A stretch of 64,000 bases of DNA, taken from positions 215,645 through 279,644 of the forward strand of contig NZ_KQ948933.1 in the NCBI RefSeq assembly GCF_001514235.1, read 5' to 3'. How positions within the stretch are numbered: position 1 is the stretch's first letter; each line of letters starts with the position of its first letter. The DNA comes from Streptomyces caeruleatus (GTDB lineage: Bacteria > Actinomycetota > Actinomycetes > Streptomycetales > Streptomycetaceae). The notes beneath the pieces are model-generated. The model worked only from the letters and a program-made list of their open reading frames with translations, did not search any database and had not been told where the DNA came from. Of the stretch, positions 1 to 8,663 are shown in pieces. The position numbers and the translations under genes are program-made.

Positions 1-14
1 CATGACGAAACTCC
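1..14 (-). other. Possible start codon of a gene leaving the window on the left
   Basis: The complement of bases 1-3 reads ATG, and GGAG lies on the same strand at 14-11, seven bases upstream, a normal ribosome-binding arrangement. Only the start codon is inside the window, so no product can be given. On the other strand an open frame of 49 codons runs from ATG at 2 to TAG at 149-151, but its third-position GC is visibly lower than that of neighbouring genes. It could be chance or the tail of a gene entering from the left. Bases 152-228 show nothing recognisable. Confidence 0.3.
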
Positions 15-228
15 AGAAGGTGGGGGCTGGGGGGCGGCCGAAGTCGTCGACGGGTTTCCGGACGGGCGGGCCATCGCCTGATCACTGGAACCGTACAGCG
101 GGCACGTCGCTGCTCAACAGGTTCTACGAACCGGTAACGAGGCGGCTTTAGTGAAGATTCAAGTTCCTGTTCGCGGGAGCCCGCCAGGTGAACACGCGTA
201 CCGGCACGGACCGGCGCCGACTCGCGCT

Positions 229-1074
229 TCAGCCCGCCTGCAGCATCAGCCCGATCCCTATGACCAGCAGTCCCGCCGCCACGATGCGCGGCGCCCCGAA
301 GCGCTCCTTGAAGAAGACGGCGCCGATCGCGGCGCCCACGATGATCGAGGACTCCCGCAGGGCGGCGATCGGCGCCAGTTCGGCCTTCGTCTGCGCCCAC
401 AGGACCAGTGCGTACGCGGCGAAGGACAGGGCGGCACCCAGCAGTCCCGCCCCGGCGAACGGCCGTAGCACCGTGACCGTCTCCCGGCGCAGGCGCCAGC
501 CGGCGTACGCGGGTACGGCGAGCCCCTGCACCGCCATCAGCCAGGCGATATACCCGAGGGACGACCCGGAGGCCCGCACCCCCAGACCGTCCAGCACGGT
601 GTACGCCGCGATGCTCAGCCCGGTCGCCAACGCCGCGCCGATCGCGGCCCAGTCGGGCGGGTTCCCGCGCAGACCCCACAGGGCGACGCCCGTGAGTCCC
701 GCACAGGACACGGCGATCCCGGCGGCGGCCCACCCGTCCGGCACCTCGTGGGCGACGAAGGCGGCGGCCACGGCGACGACGAGCGGCGCGGTGCCGCGCG
801 CGATGGGGTAGGCCTGCCCGAAGTCACCCAGCCGGAAGGACTTCATGAGCAGCGCGAAGTAGACGATGTGGACGAGGGCCGAGGCGAGGAGATACGGCCA
901 GGCCTCCGCCGCCGGGAACGCCGCGAAAGGGATGAGCGCCAGGCCGATCAGCACCCCGCCGCCCGTGATGAGGGTGAACCCCACGAGTTTGTCGGGGATC
1001 TTGTGGGCGACGGCGTTCCAGCTGGCGTGCGTGACGGCCGCGAGCAGGACGGCGGCGGTGACCAGCGGGGTCAC
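229..1074 (-). CDS. EamA/DMT-superfamily permease
   Basis: Predicted 281-residue inner-membrane protein with about ten hydrophobic segments arranged as two EamA halves, the architecture of drug/metabolite transporters. The segment YPIARGTAPL near residue 90 is typical of the family. The substrate cannot be read from sequence. I chose the GTG at 1074 because it overlaps the stop of the upstream YbaK gene in a GTGA arrangement, which implies translational coupling; an earlier in-frame start would lie deep inside that gene. The partner deacylase does not obviously suggest a substrate. Confidence 0.85.
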   Translation of the reverse strand: MTPLVTAAVLLAAVTHASWNAVAHKIPDKLVGFTLITGGGVLIGLALIPFAAFPAAEAWPYLLASALVHIVYFALLMKSFRLGDFGQAYPIARGTAPLVVAVAAAFVAHEVPDGWAAAGIAVSCAGLTGVALWGLRGNPPDWAAIGAALATGLSIAAYTVLDGLGVRASGSSLGYIAWLMAVQGLAVPAYAGWRLRRETVTVLRPFAGAGLLGAALSFAAYALVLWAQTKAELAPIAALRESSIIVGAAIGAVFFKERFGAPRIVAAGLLVIGIGLMLQAG

Positions 1075-1550
1075 GAAGTCCGCGTCTGCTCGCGCACGTC
1101 CACGACGGTGGCGCCGGCATGGGTGACGAGGTCCCCGGGGGCCATCGGGAAGACCGCGTGCGGGTTCCCCGCGGCGGCCCACACGACGTCATGACCGAGC
1201 AGCGAACGGTCGGCGAGCACACGCGTCTTCGTACGGTGCCCGAAGGGCGGGACGCCGCCGATGGCATACCCGGTGGTCTCCCGTACGACCTCGGCCTTGG
1301 CCCGCGTGACCTTCTCGACGCCGAGTTCCTTCCGGACGAGCTCGACGTCGACCCGCGACGCCCCGTCCATCAGGACCAGCACCGGCTCGCCGTCCGCCGC
1401 GAAGATCAGTGACTTGCAGATCTGACTGAGCTCACACCCGATCGCCTCGGCGGCCTCGACGGCGGTACGGGTCGCGTCCGGGAACCGGCGGATCCGGGAG
1501 TGGAGGTCGGCCAGCCCGAGCTCACGAAGAGCCTCGTCGAATCGGTTCAT
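1071..1550 (-). CDS. YbaK/EbsC-family aminoacyl-tRNA deacylase
   Basis: This 159-residue cytoplasmic protein is almost entirely one YbaK domain (about residues 25-150). Members hydrolyse misacylated tRNAs, such as Cys-tRNA(Pro) or Ala-tRNA(Pro), acting in trans as free editing domains. The family lysine lies in CKSLIF (about 46-51), and the motif GGVPPFGH (about 98-105) shapes the substrate pocket. The subclass cannot be fixed by eye. It is the first gene of a two-gene unit, its TGA overlapping the start of the EamA permease by four bases. A strong hairpin at 1594-1639 insulates it from the MMPL gene upstream. Confidence 0.87.
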   Translation of the reverse strand: MNRFDEALRELGLADLHSRIRRFPDATRTAVEAAEAIGCELSQICKSLIFAADGEPVLVLMDGASRVDVELVRKELGVEKVTRAKAEVVRETTGYAIGGVPPFGHRTKTRVLADRSLLGHDVVWAAAGNPHAVFPMAPGDLVTHAGATVVDVREQTRTS

Positions 1551-1593
1551 GTCCCGCAGGCTAGCGGGCGGTTACGTGGCCCACGAACGAATT

Positions 1594-1639
1594 CCGGCCG
1601 GTGAGGGCGCCCCGTCCCCACGGAGCCCTCACCGGCCGG
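1594..1639. terminator. Strong hairpin terminator after the MMPL gene
   Basis: A perfect 15-bp inverted repeat (1594-1608 with 1625-1639, beginning CCGGCCGGTGAGGGC) lies between the MMPL stop at 1673 and the YbaK start at 1550. It is well placed to end the TetR-MMPL transcript. There is no T-run, as is usual for Streptomyces terminators. Confidence 0.8.
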
Positions 1640-1672
1640 CCTACTGCAACGGTCGCTTCTCCAGAGCGCCGC

Positions 1673-3916
1673 TCAGACGCGCACCAACTCCCGGTCCCCG
1701 TCCCCGTCCTTGTCGGTCTGCGCCCGCAGCCCCTCGCCCTCCACGTCGACGTTCGGCAGGGCGCGGTCCAGCCACTTCGGGAGCCACCAGGCCTGCTTGC
1801 CGAGGAGGGCCAGGACGGCCGGGACGATGGCCATGCGGACCACGAAGGCGTCGAAGAAGACGGCGATGGCGAGGCCGAAGCCGATCATCTTGACCATGGA
1901 CTCGGACGAGCCGATGAAGCCCGCGAAGACCGCCATCATGATCACGGCGGCGGCCGTGACGACCCGCGCGCCGTGCCGGAAGCCGGTCACCACCGCCTGG
2001 CTCGGCTTCTCTCCGTGGACGTAGGCCTCCCGCATCCGGGTCACGAGGAACACCTCGTAGTCCATGGCCAGTCCGAAGACCACGCCGACCATGAAGATCG
2101 GCATCATGGACATCACCGGGCCGGTCTCCTCCACGCCCATCAGGCCCGCGAACCAGCCCCACTGGAAGACCGCGACGACCGCGCCGAGGGCCGCCATCAC
2201 GCTCAGCAGGAAGCCGAGCGCCGCCTTGAGCGGGACCAGGATCGAGCGGAAGACCACGATCAGCAGGAGGAAGGCGAGGCCCACGACCAGGGCCAGGTAC
2301 GGCAGCAGCGCGTCGTTCAGCTTCTCCGAGACGTCGATGTTCATCGCCGTGGAGCCGGTGACCAGCACGGTCGCGTCCGTGTCGGCCTTCACCTCGGTGC
2401 CCTTGTCACGGATGGCGTGGACCAGGTTCTCGGTCGTGACGGAGGACGGCTTGGCGTCCGGGATCACCGTGATGGTGGCCGTGTCGCCCGCCTTGTTGGG
2501 CGTCGCCGGCGTCACCGTGACGACGTTCTCGATGCCCTTGATGTCGTTGCCGACCTGCTTGAAGACCGCGTTCGGGTCGCCGGTGCCCTTGGCGTCGACC
2601 ACGACCATCAGCGGGCCGTTGAAGCCGGGCCCGAAGCCCTCGGACAGCAGGTCGTAGGCCCGCCGCTGGGTGGTGGACGTCGGCTGCGAACCGTCGTCGG
2701 GCAGGCCCAGTTCGAGGGAGGCCGCGGGGATGGCGGCGGCGCCGAGGCCGAGGATGCCCAGGAGGAGGACGGCCACCGGGCGGCGTACGACGAAGCTGGC
2801 CCAGCGGGTGCCCATGTTCGGCCTGGCGGGCGCGGCCGCACCGGACGCGGCGGCAGCGGCGGCCTTCTTCTCGGCCCGGTTGCCGCCCATCCAGCCGCTC
2901 TTCTTCCCGGCCGGCTGCACCTTCCTGCCCGCGTACCCGAGCAGCGCCGGGACCATCGTCAGCGCGATCAGCACCGCGATCACGACCGTGCCCGCCGCCG
3001 CGATGCCCATCTTCGTCAGCATCGGGATGTTGACGACGGACAGGCCGACCAGCGCGATCACGACCGTCAGGCCGGCGAAGACCACCGCCGAGCCCGCCGT
3101 GCCGACGGCCCGTCCGGCCGCCTCCTCGCGCTCGCGGCCCTCGGCCAGTTCGGCGCGGTAGCGGGAGACGATGAACAGGGCGTAGTCGATGCCGACCGCG
3201 AGGCCGATCATCATCGCCAGGGTCGAGGTGGTGGAGCCCAGCTCCAGCGCGCTCGCCAGGGCGGTGATCGTCGAGATGCCGATGCCGACGCCGATCAGGG
3301 CGGTCAGCAGCGGGAGTCCGGCCGCGATGAGCGAGCCGAAGGTGATGACGAGGACGACCGCGGCGACCCCGATGCCGATGATCTCCGTGGCGCCGGTCTC
3401 GGGCGTCGTCTGGAGCGCGTCGCCGCCGACCTCCACGGTCAGCCCGGCGTCCCGCGCGTCCTGCGCGGCGTCCTGAAGGGCCTCGCGCGAGGAGTCCTGG
3501 AGCTCCATGCCGGACACCTCGTACTTCACGGACGCGTACGCGATCGTGCCGTCCTTGCTGACGGCGTGCCCGGTGTACGGGTCGGCGACGGAGGACACCT
3601 CGGAGCCGTCCGACAGCTCCTTGACGGTGTCCTCGACGGTCGCCTTGTTGCCGGGGTCGGTCATCTTCTGCCCGTGCGGCGCCTTGAAGACGACCCGGGC
3701 GGTGGCGCCGTCGGCGCTCATCCCGGGGAAGCGCTGTTCCAGCAGGTCGAACGCCTTCTGCGCCTCGGTGCCGGGGATCGAGAAGGAGGTGGATCCCGCG
3801 GCGGGCGCGCTGGCCGCGCCGACTCCGGCGAGGGTGAGCAGCGCGACCCATATCAGGGCGACGAAATGCCGTCGCCTGAAGGCGAGCCGGCCGAGTTTGT
3901 AGAGGAACGTGGCCAC
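1673..3916 (-). CDS. MMPL-family RND-type membrane exporter
   Basis: A 747-residue transporter with the usual pattern of two repeats, each one transmembrane helix, a large extracellular loop and a five-helix bundle (12 helices in all). Two Asp-Tyr motifs of the proton-relay type are visible, in GIDYALFIVSRYRAE and AMDYEVFLVTRMREA. MMPL proteins move lipids, lipoglycans or hydrophobic drugs across the membrane using proton motive force; the cargo here is unknown. A TetR gene lies 128 bp upstream in the same direction, so the pair probably forms a regulated export unit. An Ala-rich cytoplasmic loop (about residues 340-370) separates the halves. Confidence 0.9.
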   Translation of the reverse strand: MATFLYKLGRLAFRRRHFVALIWVALLTLAGVGAASAPAAGSTSFSIPGTEAQKAFDLLEQRFPGMSADGATARVVFKAPHGQKMTDPGNKATVEDTVKELSDGSEVSSVADPYTGHAVSKDGTIAYASVKYEVSGMELQDSSREALQDAAQDARDAGLTVEVGGDALQTTPETGATEIIGIGVAAVVLVITFGSLIAAGLPLLTALIGVGIGISTITALASALELGSTTSTLAMMIGLAVGIDYALFIVSRYRAELAEGREREEAAGRAVGTAGSAVVFAGLTVVIALVGLSVVNIPMLTKMGIAAAGTVVIAVLIALTMVPALLGYAGRKVQPAGKKSGWMGGNRAEKKAAAAAASGAAAPARPNMGTRWASFVVRRPVAVLLLGILGLGAAAIPAASLELGLPDDGSQPTSTTQRRAYDLLSEGFGPGFNGPLMVVVDAKGTGDPNAVFKQVGNDIKGIENVVTVTPATPNKAGDTATITVIPDAKPSSVTTENLVHAIRDKGTEVKADTDATVLVTGSTAMNIDVSEKLNDALLPYLALVVGLAFLLLIVVFRSILVPLKAALGFLLSVMAALGAVVAVFQWGWFAGLMGVEETGPVMSMMPIFMVGVVFGLAMDYEVFLVTRMREAYVHGEKPSQAVVTGFRHGARVVTAAAVIMMAVFAGFIGSSESMVKMIGFGLAIAVFFDAFVVRMAIVPAVLALLGKQAWWLPKWLDRALPNVDVEGEGLRAQTDKDGDGDRELVRV

Positions 3917-4044
3917 GAGGGCGACTCCCGGTCAGGTCGTGGGTTGGAGGGCCGGGGTTCCGGCCCAGGCCCGAGGGCAGGGGTGATCAGCCCGACGACG
4001 TGAGCGGATACGTCAGGTGGAGGGCTTGCTGGGGAGGGGGTTCG

Positions 4045-4647
4045 TCAGTTGCCGGGGGCGCCGAGGGCGGGGAGGACCACGGCGTCGATGTACGAGGTGA
4101 GGAAGGCCGCCGTCGGTGGCCTCTCGTCGAGGAGCGTGCACGTGACGAACGCGCCGAGCATCATGTGCACCACGAATTCCAGCGCCGGGCAGTCCGCGCG
4201 GACCTCGCCCCGGTCGATCGCGCGCTGCAGGACGCGGCGCGACTCGGCGATCTCCGGTTCGATGATCTGGCTGCGGAACTCCCTGTGCAGGTCCGGGTTG
4301 GCGTGCATCGCCATGGCCAGTCCGCGCATCAGGGCGCTGTTCTGCGCCATCTCTGCGTCGTCCGCGTGCGCCATGATGGCGTGGAAGTCGCCGCGCAGTG
4401 ACCCGGTGTCGATCTGGCCGACGTCCTTGACCGGCTTGTTGTGCCGGATGGCCTTCACGACCAGCTCGGCCTTCCCGCCCCACTGGCGGTAGAGGGTGGC
4501 CTTGCTGGACCGGGTGCGAGCGGCCACGGCGTCCATGGTCAGGGCGTCGTAGCCGACTTCGCGGAGCAGGTCGAGCACGGCCGCGTAGAGCTCGGCCTCG
4601 CGCTCAGGGGTGATCCGACTGCGACGCGCCGTTGCGACCTCAGTCAT
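4045..4647 (-). CDS. TetR-family repressor, upstream of the MMPL exporter
   Basis: A 200-residue one-component regulator. The N-terminal helix-turn-helix is recognisable around residues 30-65 (LTMDAVAARTRSSKATLYRQ), followed by an all-helical ligand-binding domain. ATG at 4647 is preferred over longer frames because GGTGAGG stands just upstream. The gene precedes the MMPL exporter in the same direction, and its own upstream region holds two GTTTCGTT-like palindromes that are good operator candidates. The likely role is autoregulation and control of the exporter in response to an unknown ligand. Confidence 0.88.
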   Translation of the reverse strand: MTEVATARRSRITPEREAELYAAVLDLLREVGYDALTMDAVAARTRSSKATLYRQWGGKAELVVKAIRHNKPVKDVGQIDTGSLRGDFHAIMAHADDAEMAQNSALMRGLAMAMHANPDLHREFRSQIIEPEIAESRRVLQRAIDRGEVRADCPALEFVVHMMLGAFVTCTLLDERPPTAAFLTSYIDAVVLPALGAPGN

Positions 4648-4681
4648 GCCTGCCTCACCTTCCCACTCCGAACGACACTGT

Positions 4682-4733
4682 TTCGTACACAACGAATGTA
4701 GCGCACCCTCCATCGAAACGAAACGGTTTCGTT
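4682..4733. promoter_or_regulatory. Candidate TetR operators (two related palindromes)
   Basis: AACGAAAC-G-GTTTCGTT at 4717-4733 is a perfect 8+1+8 palindrome. A second site, TTCGT-ACACA-ACGAA at 4682-4696, has the same half-site word. Both lie between the TetR start (4647) and the tricorn start (4816). Shared half-sites upstream of a TetR gene suggest autoregulation; an effect on the tricorn gene is possible but unproven. Confidence 0.6.
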
Positions 4734-4815
4734 CGTGTCATGGGTCACGGCACCGTCGCCGTGACATGGATTGTCACGAGTTGCCCAGGTCCGTCCACAG
4801 GAAAAGCATGGGGAG

Positions 4816-7800
4816 GTGAGCTATCTGCGCCTGCCGCATCTCCATGACGACCTGTTGTGCTTCGTGGCCGAGGACGACCTGTGGCTGGCCCCCCTCGACG
4901 GCCGGGGCCGCGCCTGGCGCCTCACCGTGGACCGCGCCAAGACCGGCCACCCCCGCTTCTCGCCCGACGGCCGCCATCTCGCGTACACGAGCTGGCGCAG
5001 CCTCGTCCCCGAGATCCATCTGGTCCCGGTGGACGGCGGCCCGGGGACCCGGCTCACCCACTGGGGCTCGGCCGACACCCGGGTGTGCGGATGGACACCC
5101 GAGGGCGTGATCCTCGCGGTGGCCTCCCACGGCGAGCCCTTCTCCCACTACACCTTCGCCTACAAGGTCCGCCCCGACGGCGACCCCGGCCGCAAACTCC
5201 CCTGGGGACCCTGCTCCGACATCCAGGTCGCCGACCTCGACGGCGAGCGCAGGACCCTGCTGCTGACCGGCACCCCACCGCACGAGCCCGCCTCCTGGAA
5301 GCGCTACCGGGGCGGCGCCACGGGCCGTCTGTGGCTGCACGGCGAGCGCCTGCTCGCGGACGTCGACGGCCACCTCGACTCCCCCATGTTCGTCGGCGGC
5401 CGGATCGCCTTCCTCTCCGACCACGAGGGCGTCGGCAACCTCTACTCCTGCGCGTACGACGGCTCCGGCCTGCGCCGCCACACCGACCACGACGCCTTCT
5501 ACGCCCGGCACGCGGCGAGCGACGGCACCCGGGTGGTGTACCAGTGCGCGGGCGACCTGTGGATCGTGGACGACCTCGCCGCCGGCTCCGAACCGCGCCG
5601 CCTGGACGTACGCCTCAGCGGACCGGCCGCCGGCCGCCGCAGGTACCAGGTGCCGGCCGCCCAGCACGTCGACGGCGTCTCCGTCGACGAGACCGGCCGC
5701 GCGAGTGCCGTCGTCGTCCGCGGCAGCCTCTACTGGCTCACCCACCGCGACGGCCCGGCCCGCACGATCACCGACACCCCGGGCGTACGGGTCCGGCTCC
5801 CGGAGATGCTCGGTTCCGCCGGGCAGGTCGCGTATGTGACGGACGCCGAGGGCGAGGACGCCGTCGAGATCGCCTACCTGCCGCGGGCGACCGGCGACCG
5901 CGAGCCGCGCCGGCTGGCCTCCGGCGAGGTGGGCCGGGTCCTGGAAATGGTCGCCGACCCGCAGGGCGAGCGCCTCGCCATCGCCGCCCACGACGGACGG
6001 CTCCTGCTGCTCGACGCCACCGAGGACTCCAACGGCGAGGTCACCGAGCTGATCAGCTCGGTCAACGGCCCCGTCCGGGACCTGGCCTTCTCCCCCGACG
6101 GCTCCTGGCTGACCTGGTCGCACCCCGGGATCGGCCGCTCCCTGCGCCAGATCAAACTGGCCCGCATCAGGGACGGGCTGATCCTCGACGTCACGGGCGG
6201 CCGCTTCGAAGACGAGAACCCGGTGTTCACCCGGGACGGCCGCTATCTCGCCTTCCTCTCCTGGCGGGGTTTCGACCCGGTCTACGACGTCCACACCGGC
6301 GACCTCTCCTTCCCGCTGGGCTGCCGCCCCTACCTGGTCCCCCTCTCCTCCGCGACCCCCTCCCCCTTCGCCCTGACCCCCGAGGGCCGCCCGGCCGCCG
6401 GGGGCCTGGACCCGGTGGAGGACGAGGAGGGCGGGACCGGCGGCGCGCCCACCGTCGAGACCGAGGGCCTGGAGAGCAGGGTCACCCCCTTCCCGGTCGG
6501 CGCCTCCAAGTACTCGGCGCTGCACCCGGTCGCGGGCGGCGGACTGGTCTGGCTGCGCTGGCCGATCTCGGGCGCGCTGGGCGAGACGTTCGCCAACCCG
6601 GACGACACGACCGGCCGGCCGACCCTCGAACACTTCAACATCAGCAAGGCGAAGAAGTCGGAACTCGTCGACCATCTCGACTGGTTCGCGGTCAGCGGCG
6701 ACGGCTCCCGCCTCGTCGTGGTCGACGAGGGCGACCTGCGGGCGGTGCCCGCCTCCGAGTCCGGCGACAGCGACAGCACGGTCTGGATCGACTCGCGCCG
6801 CATCCTGCACGAGGTCGACCCGACGGCGGAGTGGAAGCAGGCGTACGAGGAGGCGGGCCGGCTGATCCGGGCGTTCTTCTGGGAGCCGGGGATGTGCGGC
6901 ATCGACTGGGACGCGGTCCTCGCCCAGTACCGCCCCCTGGTCGAACGGGTCGCCTCCCCCGACGAGTTCGCCGACCTGCTCCGCGAGGTCCTCGGCGAAC
7001 TCGGCACCTCCCACGCCTACGTCACGGCCGCCCGCCGCAACGAGGGCCCCCCGCACTACCAGCGCTGGCAGGGCCTGCTGGGCGCCAACTTCGTACGCCG
7101 CGACGACGACTGGATGATCCGCCGCATCCTCCCCGGCGAGTCCTCCGACTCCAAGGCCCGCTCCCCCCTGGCGGGCACCGGCATCCGCGAGGGCGCCGTG
7201 CTCACCCACGTGGACGGCCGTCCCGTGGACCCGGCCACGGGCCCCTACCCTCTCCTCGCCGGCGCCGGCGGCACGACCGTGGAGCTGACCTTCACCCCCG
7301 CCGAGGGCGAGGCGGGCCGCGCCCGACGTGTGGCCGTGGTCCCCCTGATCGACGAACGCCCCCTGCGCTACCAGGACTGGGTCGCCAAACGCCGCGCCGT
7401 CGTCCGGGAGTTGAGCGGCGGCCGCTGCGGCTACCTCCACATCCCCGACATGGGCGGCTCCGGCTGGGCCCAGTTCAACCGCGACCTGCGCATGGAGATG
7501 TCCCGCCCCGCCCTGATCGTCGACGTACGCGGCAACGCGGGCGGCCACATCAGCGAACTGGTGGTGGAGAAGCTGACCCGCACCATCCTCGGCTGGGACC
7601 TGACGCGGAACGCCCAGCCGGTGTCGTACGCCTCGAACGCCCCACGCGGCCCGATCGTCGCCCTCGCCGACGAGGCGACCTCCTCCGACGGCGACATGAT
7701 CACGGCCGCCTTCAAACTCCTCGGACTCGGCCCCGTCGTCGGCCAGCGCACCTGGGGCGGCGTCGTCGGCATGACCGGCCGCCACCGCCTCGGCGACGGC

Positions 7801-8055
7801 ACGGTGATCACGGTCCCGATGAACGCGGCCTGGTTCGACGCCTACGGCTGGACCATCGAGAACAAGGGGGTGACCCCGGACGTAGAGGTCCTCCGCACCC
7901 CCCTGGACTGGGCAGAGGGCCGCCACGCCCAATTGACCGACGCGGTGGAACTGGCCTTGAGCCTCCTGGAATCCAACCCCCCGGCAACGCCCCCGGATTA
8001 CACACACGTACCGGACCGTTCACGTCCCAAGTTGCCGCCACGGACAACCCCTTAG
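4816..8055 (+). CDS. Tricorn protease homologue (S41 family)
   Basis: A 1079-residue cytoplasmic protease. The first 650 residues show repeated beta-propeller blades (FSPDGRHLAYTSW-like PD40 units), followed by a helical C1 domain, a PDZ domain and an S41 catalytic domain. The Ser-His pair in LGTSHAY (Ser732/His733), the nucleophile serine in TSSDGD (about Ser957) and the Glu in TIENKG (Glu1015) match the tricorn catalytic set. Tricorn degrades peptides released by the proteasome into short oligopeptides. GTG at 4816 (SYLRLPHLHDD) is preferred to the TTG at 4771 because, as I recall, homologues begin there. The TAG stop lies inside the first copy of an intergenic repeat. Confidence 0.9.
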   Translation: MSYLRLPHLHDDLLCFVAEDDLWLAPLDGRGRAWRLTVDRAKTGHPRFSPDGRHLAYTSWRSLVPEIHLVPVDGGPGTRLTHWGSADTRVCGWTPEGVILAVASHGEPFSHYTFAYKVRPDGDPGRKLPWGPCSDIQVADLDGERRTLLLTGTPPHEPASWKRYRGGATGRLWLHGERLLADVDGHLDSPMFVGGRIAFLSDHEGVGNLYSCAYDGSGLRRHTDHDAFYARHAASDGTRVVYQCAGDLWIVDDLAAGSEPRRLDVRLSGPAAGRRRYQVPAAQHVDGVSVDETGRASAVVVRGSLYWLTHRDGPARTITDTPGVRVRLPEMLGSAGQVAYVTDAEGEDAVEIAYLPRATGDREPRRLASGEVGRVLEMVADPQGERLAIAAHDGRLLLLDATEDSNGEVTELISSVNGPVRDLAFSPDGSWLTWSHPGIGRSLRQIKLARIRDGLILDVTGGRFEDENPVFTRDGRYLAFLSWRGFDPVYDVHTGDLSFPLGCRPYLVPLSSATPSPFALTPEGRPAAGGLDPVEDEEGGTGGAPTVETEGLESRVTPFPVGASKYSALHPVAGGGLVWLRWPISGALGETFANPDDTTGRPTLEHFNISKAKKSELVDHLDWFAVSGDGSRLVVVDEGDLRAVPASESGDSDSTVWIDSRRILHEVDPTAEWKQAYEEAGRLIRAFFWEPGMCGIDWDAVLAQYRPLVERVASPDEFADLLREVLGELGTSHAYVTAARRNEGPPHYQRWQGLLGANFVRRDDDWMIRRILPGESSDSKARSPLAGTGIREGAVLTHVDGRPVDPATGPYPLLAGAGGTTVELTFTPAEGEAGRARRVAVVPLIDERPLRYQDWVAKRRAVVRELSGGRCGYLHIPDMGGSGWAQFNRDLRMEMSRPALIVDVRGNAGGHISELVVEKLTRTILGWDLTRNAQPVSYASNAPRGPIVALADEATSSDGDMITAAFKLLGLGPVVGQRTWGGVVGMTGRHRLGDGTVITVPMNAAWFDAYGWTIENKGVTPDVEVLRTPLDWAEGRHAQLTDAVELALSLLESNPPATPPDYTHVPDRSRPKLPPRTTP

Positions 8056-8290
8056 GGGCGCGGGGCCGTATCGACCTGCGGCTCCGCCGCGCGGGCGCGA
8101 CAATCCCCTACACCTCTTGACACACGACGCACCAACCCCCCAGGGGCGCGGGGCCGTATCGATCTGCGGCTCCGCCGCGCGGTGGGCGCGACAAGCCCCT
8201 ACACCTCTTGACACACGACGCCACCAACCCCCCAGGGGCGCGGGGAACTGCGCGACCAGCCCCCACCGGCCCGCACCCGACAACGAACCC
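8045..8290. repeat. Tandem intergenic repeat, two full copies plus a variant
   Basis: Units begin at about 8045, 8133 and 8225, each starting CAACCCCYYAGGGGCGCGGG. The first two continue with the same roughly 75-bp sequence ending CACCTCTTGACACACGACG. The third switches to GGGGAACTGCGCGACCAGCC, the version found again at 50349-50632. The tricorn stop codon is inside unit 1. The gap 8056-8369 otherwise holds no gene that I can support. Confidence 0.85.
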
Positions 8291-8369
8291 CCCGAACACA
8301 ACGCAAACGCGGGGCACCCACCAAGCAGGGGGCACCCCACGTCCACGTCAGCTGAACCGAGGACTACGA

Positions 8370-8576
8370 CTACCGGTCGTAGTCCTGGTCGAACCGCTCC
8401 TCGTCCTCACGACGCACCCGCTCGGACTCCTCGTCCCGCTGCGGCCGCTGCGGACGCCCCCGCTCCGGCTGCGGCTGCGGCTGCCCCTGCGGGCGCCCGC
8501 GCTCCTGCTGACCGTGCTGGCGAGCACGCTCCTGGAGCTGCTCGGACTTCTCCTTGAACTGGTCCTTCATACCCAT
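8370..8576 (-). CDS. Small charged, Gln/Arg/Glu-rich hypothetical protein
   Basis: A 68-residue, very hydrophilic protein with no transmembrane segment. It opens MGMKDQFKEKSEQLQERARQ, a likely amphipathic helix, followed by a Pro/Gln/Arg-rich low-complexity stretch and an acidic end. GGGAG stands before the ATG at 8576. I do not recognise a domain; short proteins with this opening are, as I recall, common in Streptomyces, so it is probably real. Function unknown. Confidence 0.65.
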   Translation of the reverse strand: MGMKDQFKEKSEQLQERARQHGQQERGRPQGQPQPQPERGRPQRPQRDEESERVRREDEERFDQDYDR

Positions 8577-8663
8577 GTGGGTTCACTCCCGTAGTGAGTG
8601 GGGATTGGCCCCTCGGTGGGGCCTCGACCAGATTCACACGGGCGATAACCCTGCGCATGTCGA

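Noticed and set aside
1601..4003. 800-codon frame opposite the MMPL gene
   Set aside because: The translation is His/Asp/Arg-rich low complexity without hydrophobic pattern; the MMPL transporter on the minus strand explains the sequence.
4774..8007. Open frame of 1077 codons on the strand opposite the tricorn gene
   Set aside because: It is a shadow of codon bias in a very GC-rich gene. Its translation is low-complexity Gly/Val/Ala/Gln with no domain, whereas the plus strand encodes a clear tricorn protease.
8056..8369. CRISPR array
   Set aside because: Units of about 90 bp are near-identical throughout, with no short-repeat/unique-spacer alternation and no cas genes. The same applies to 42638-42925 and 50349-50632.
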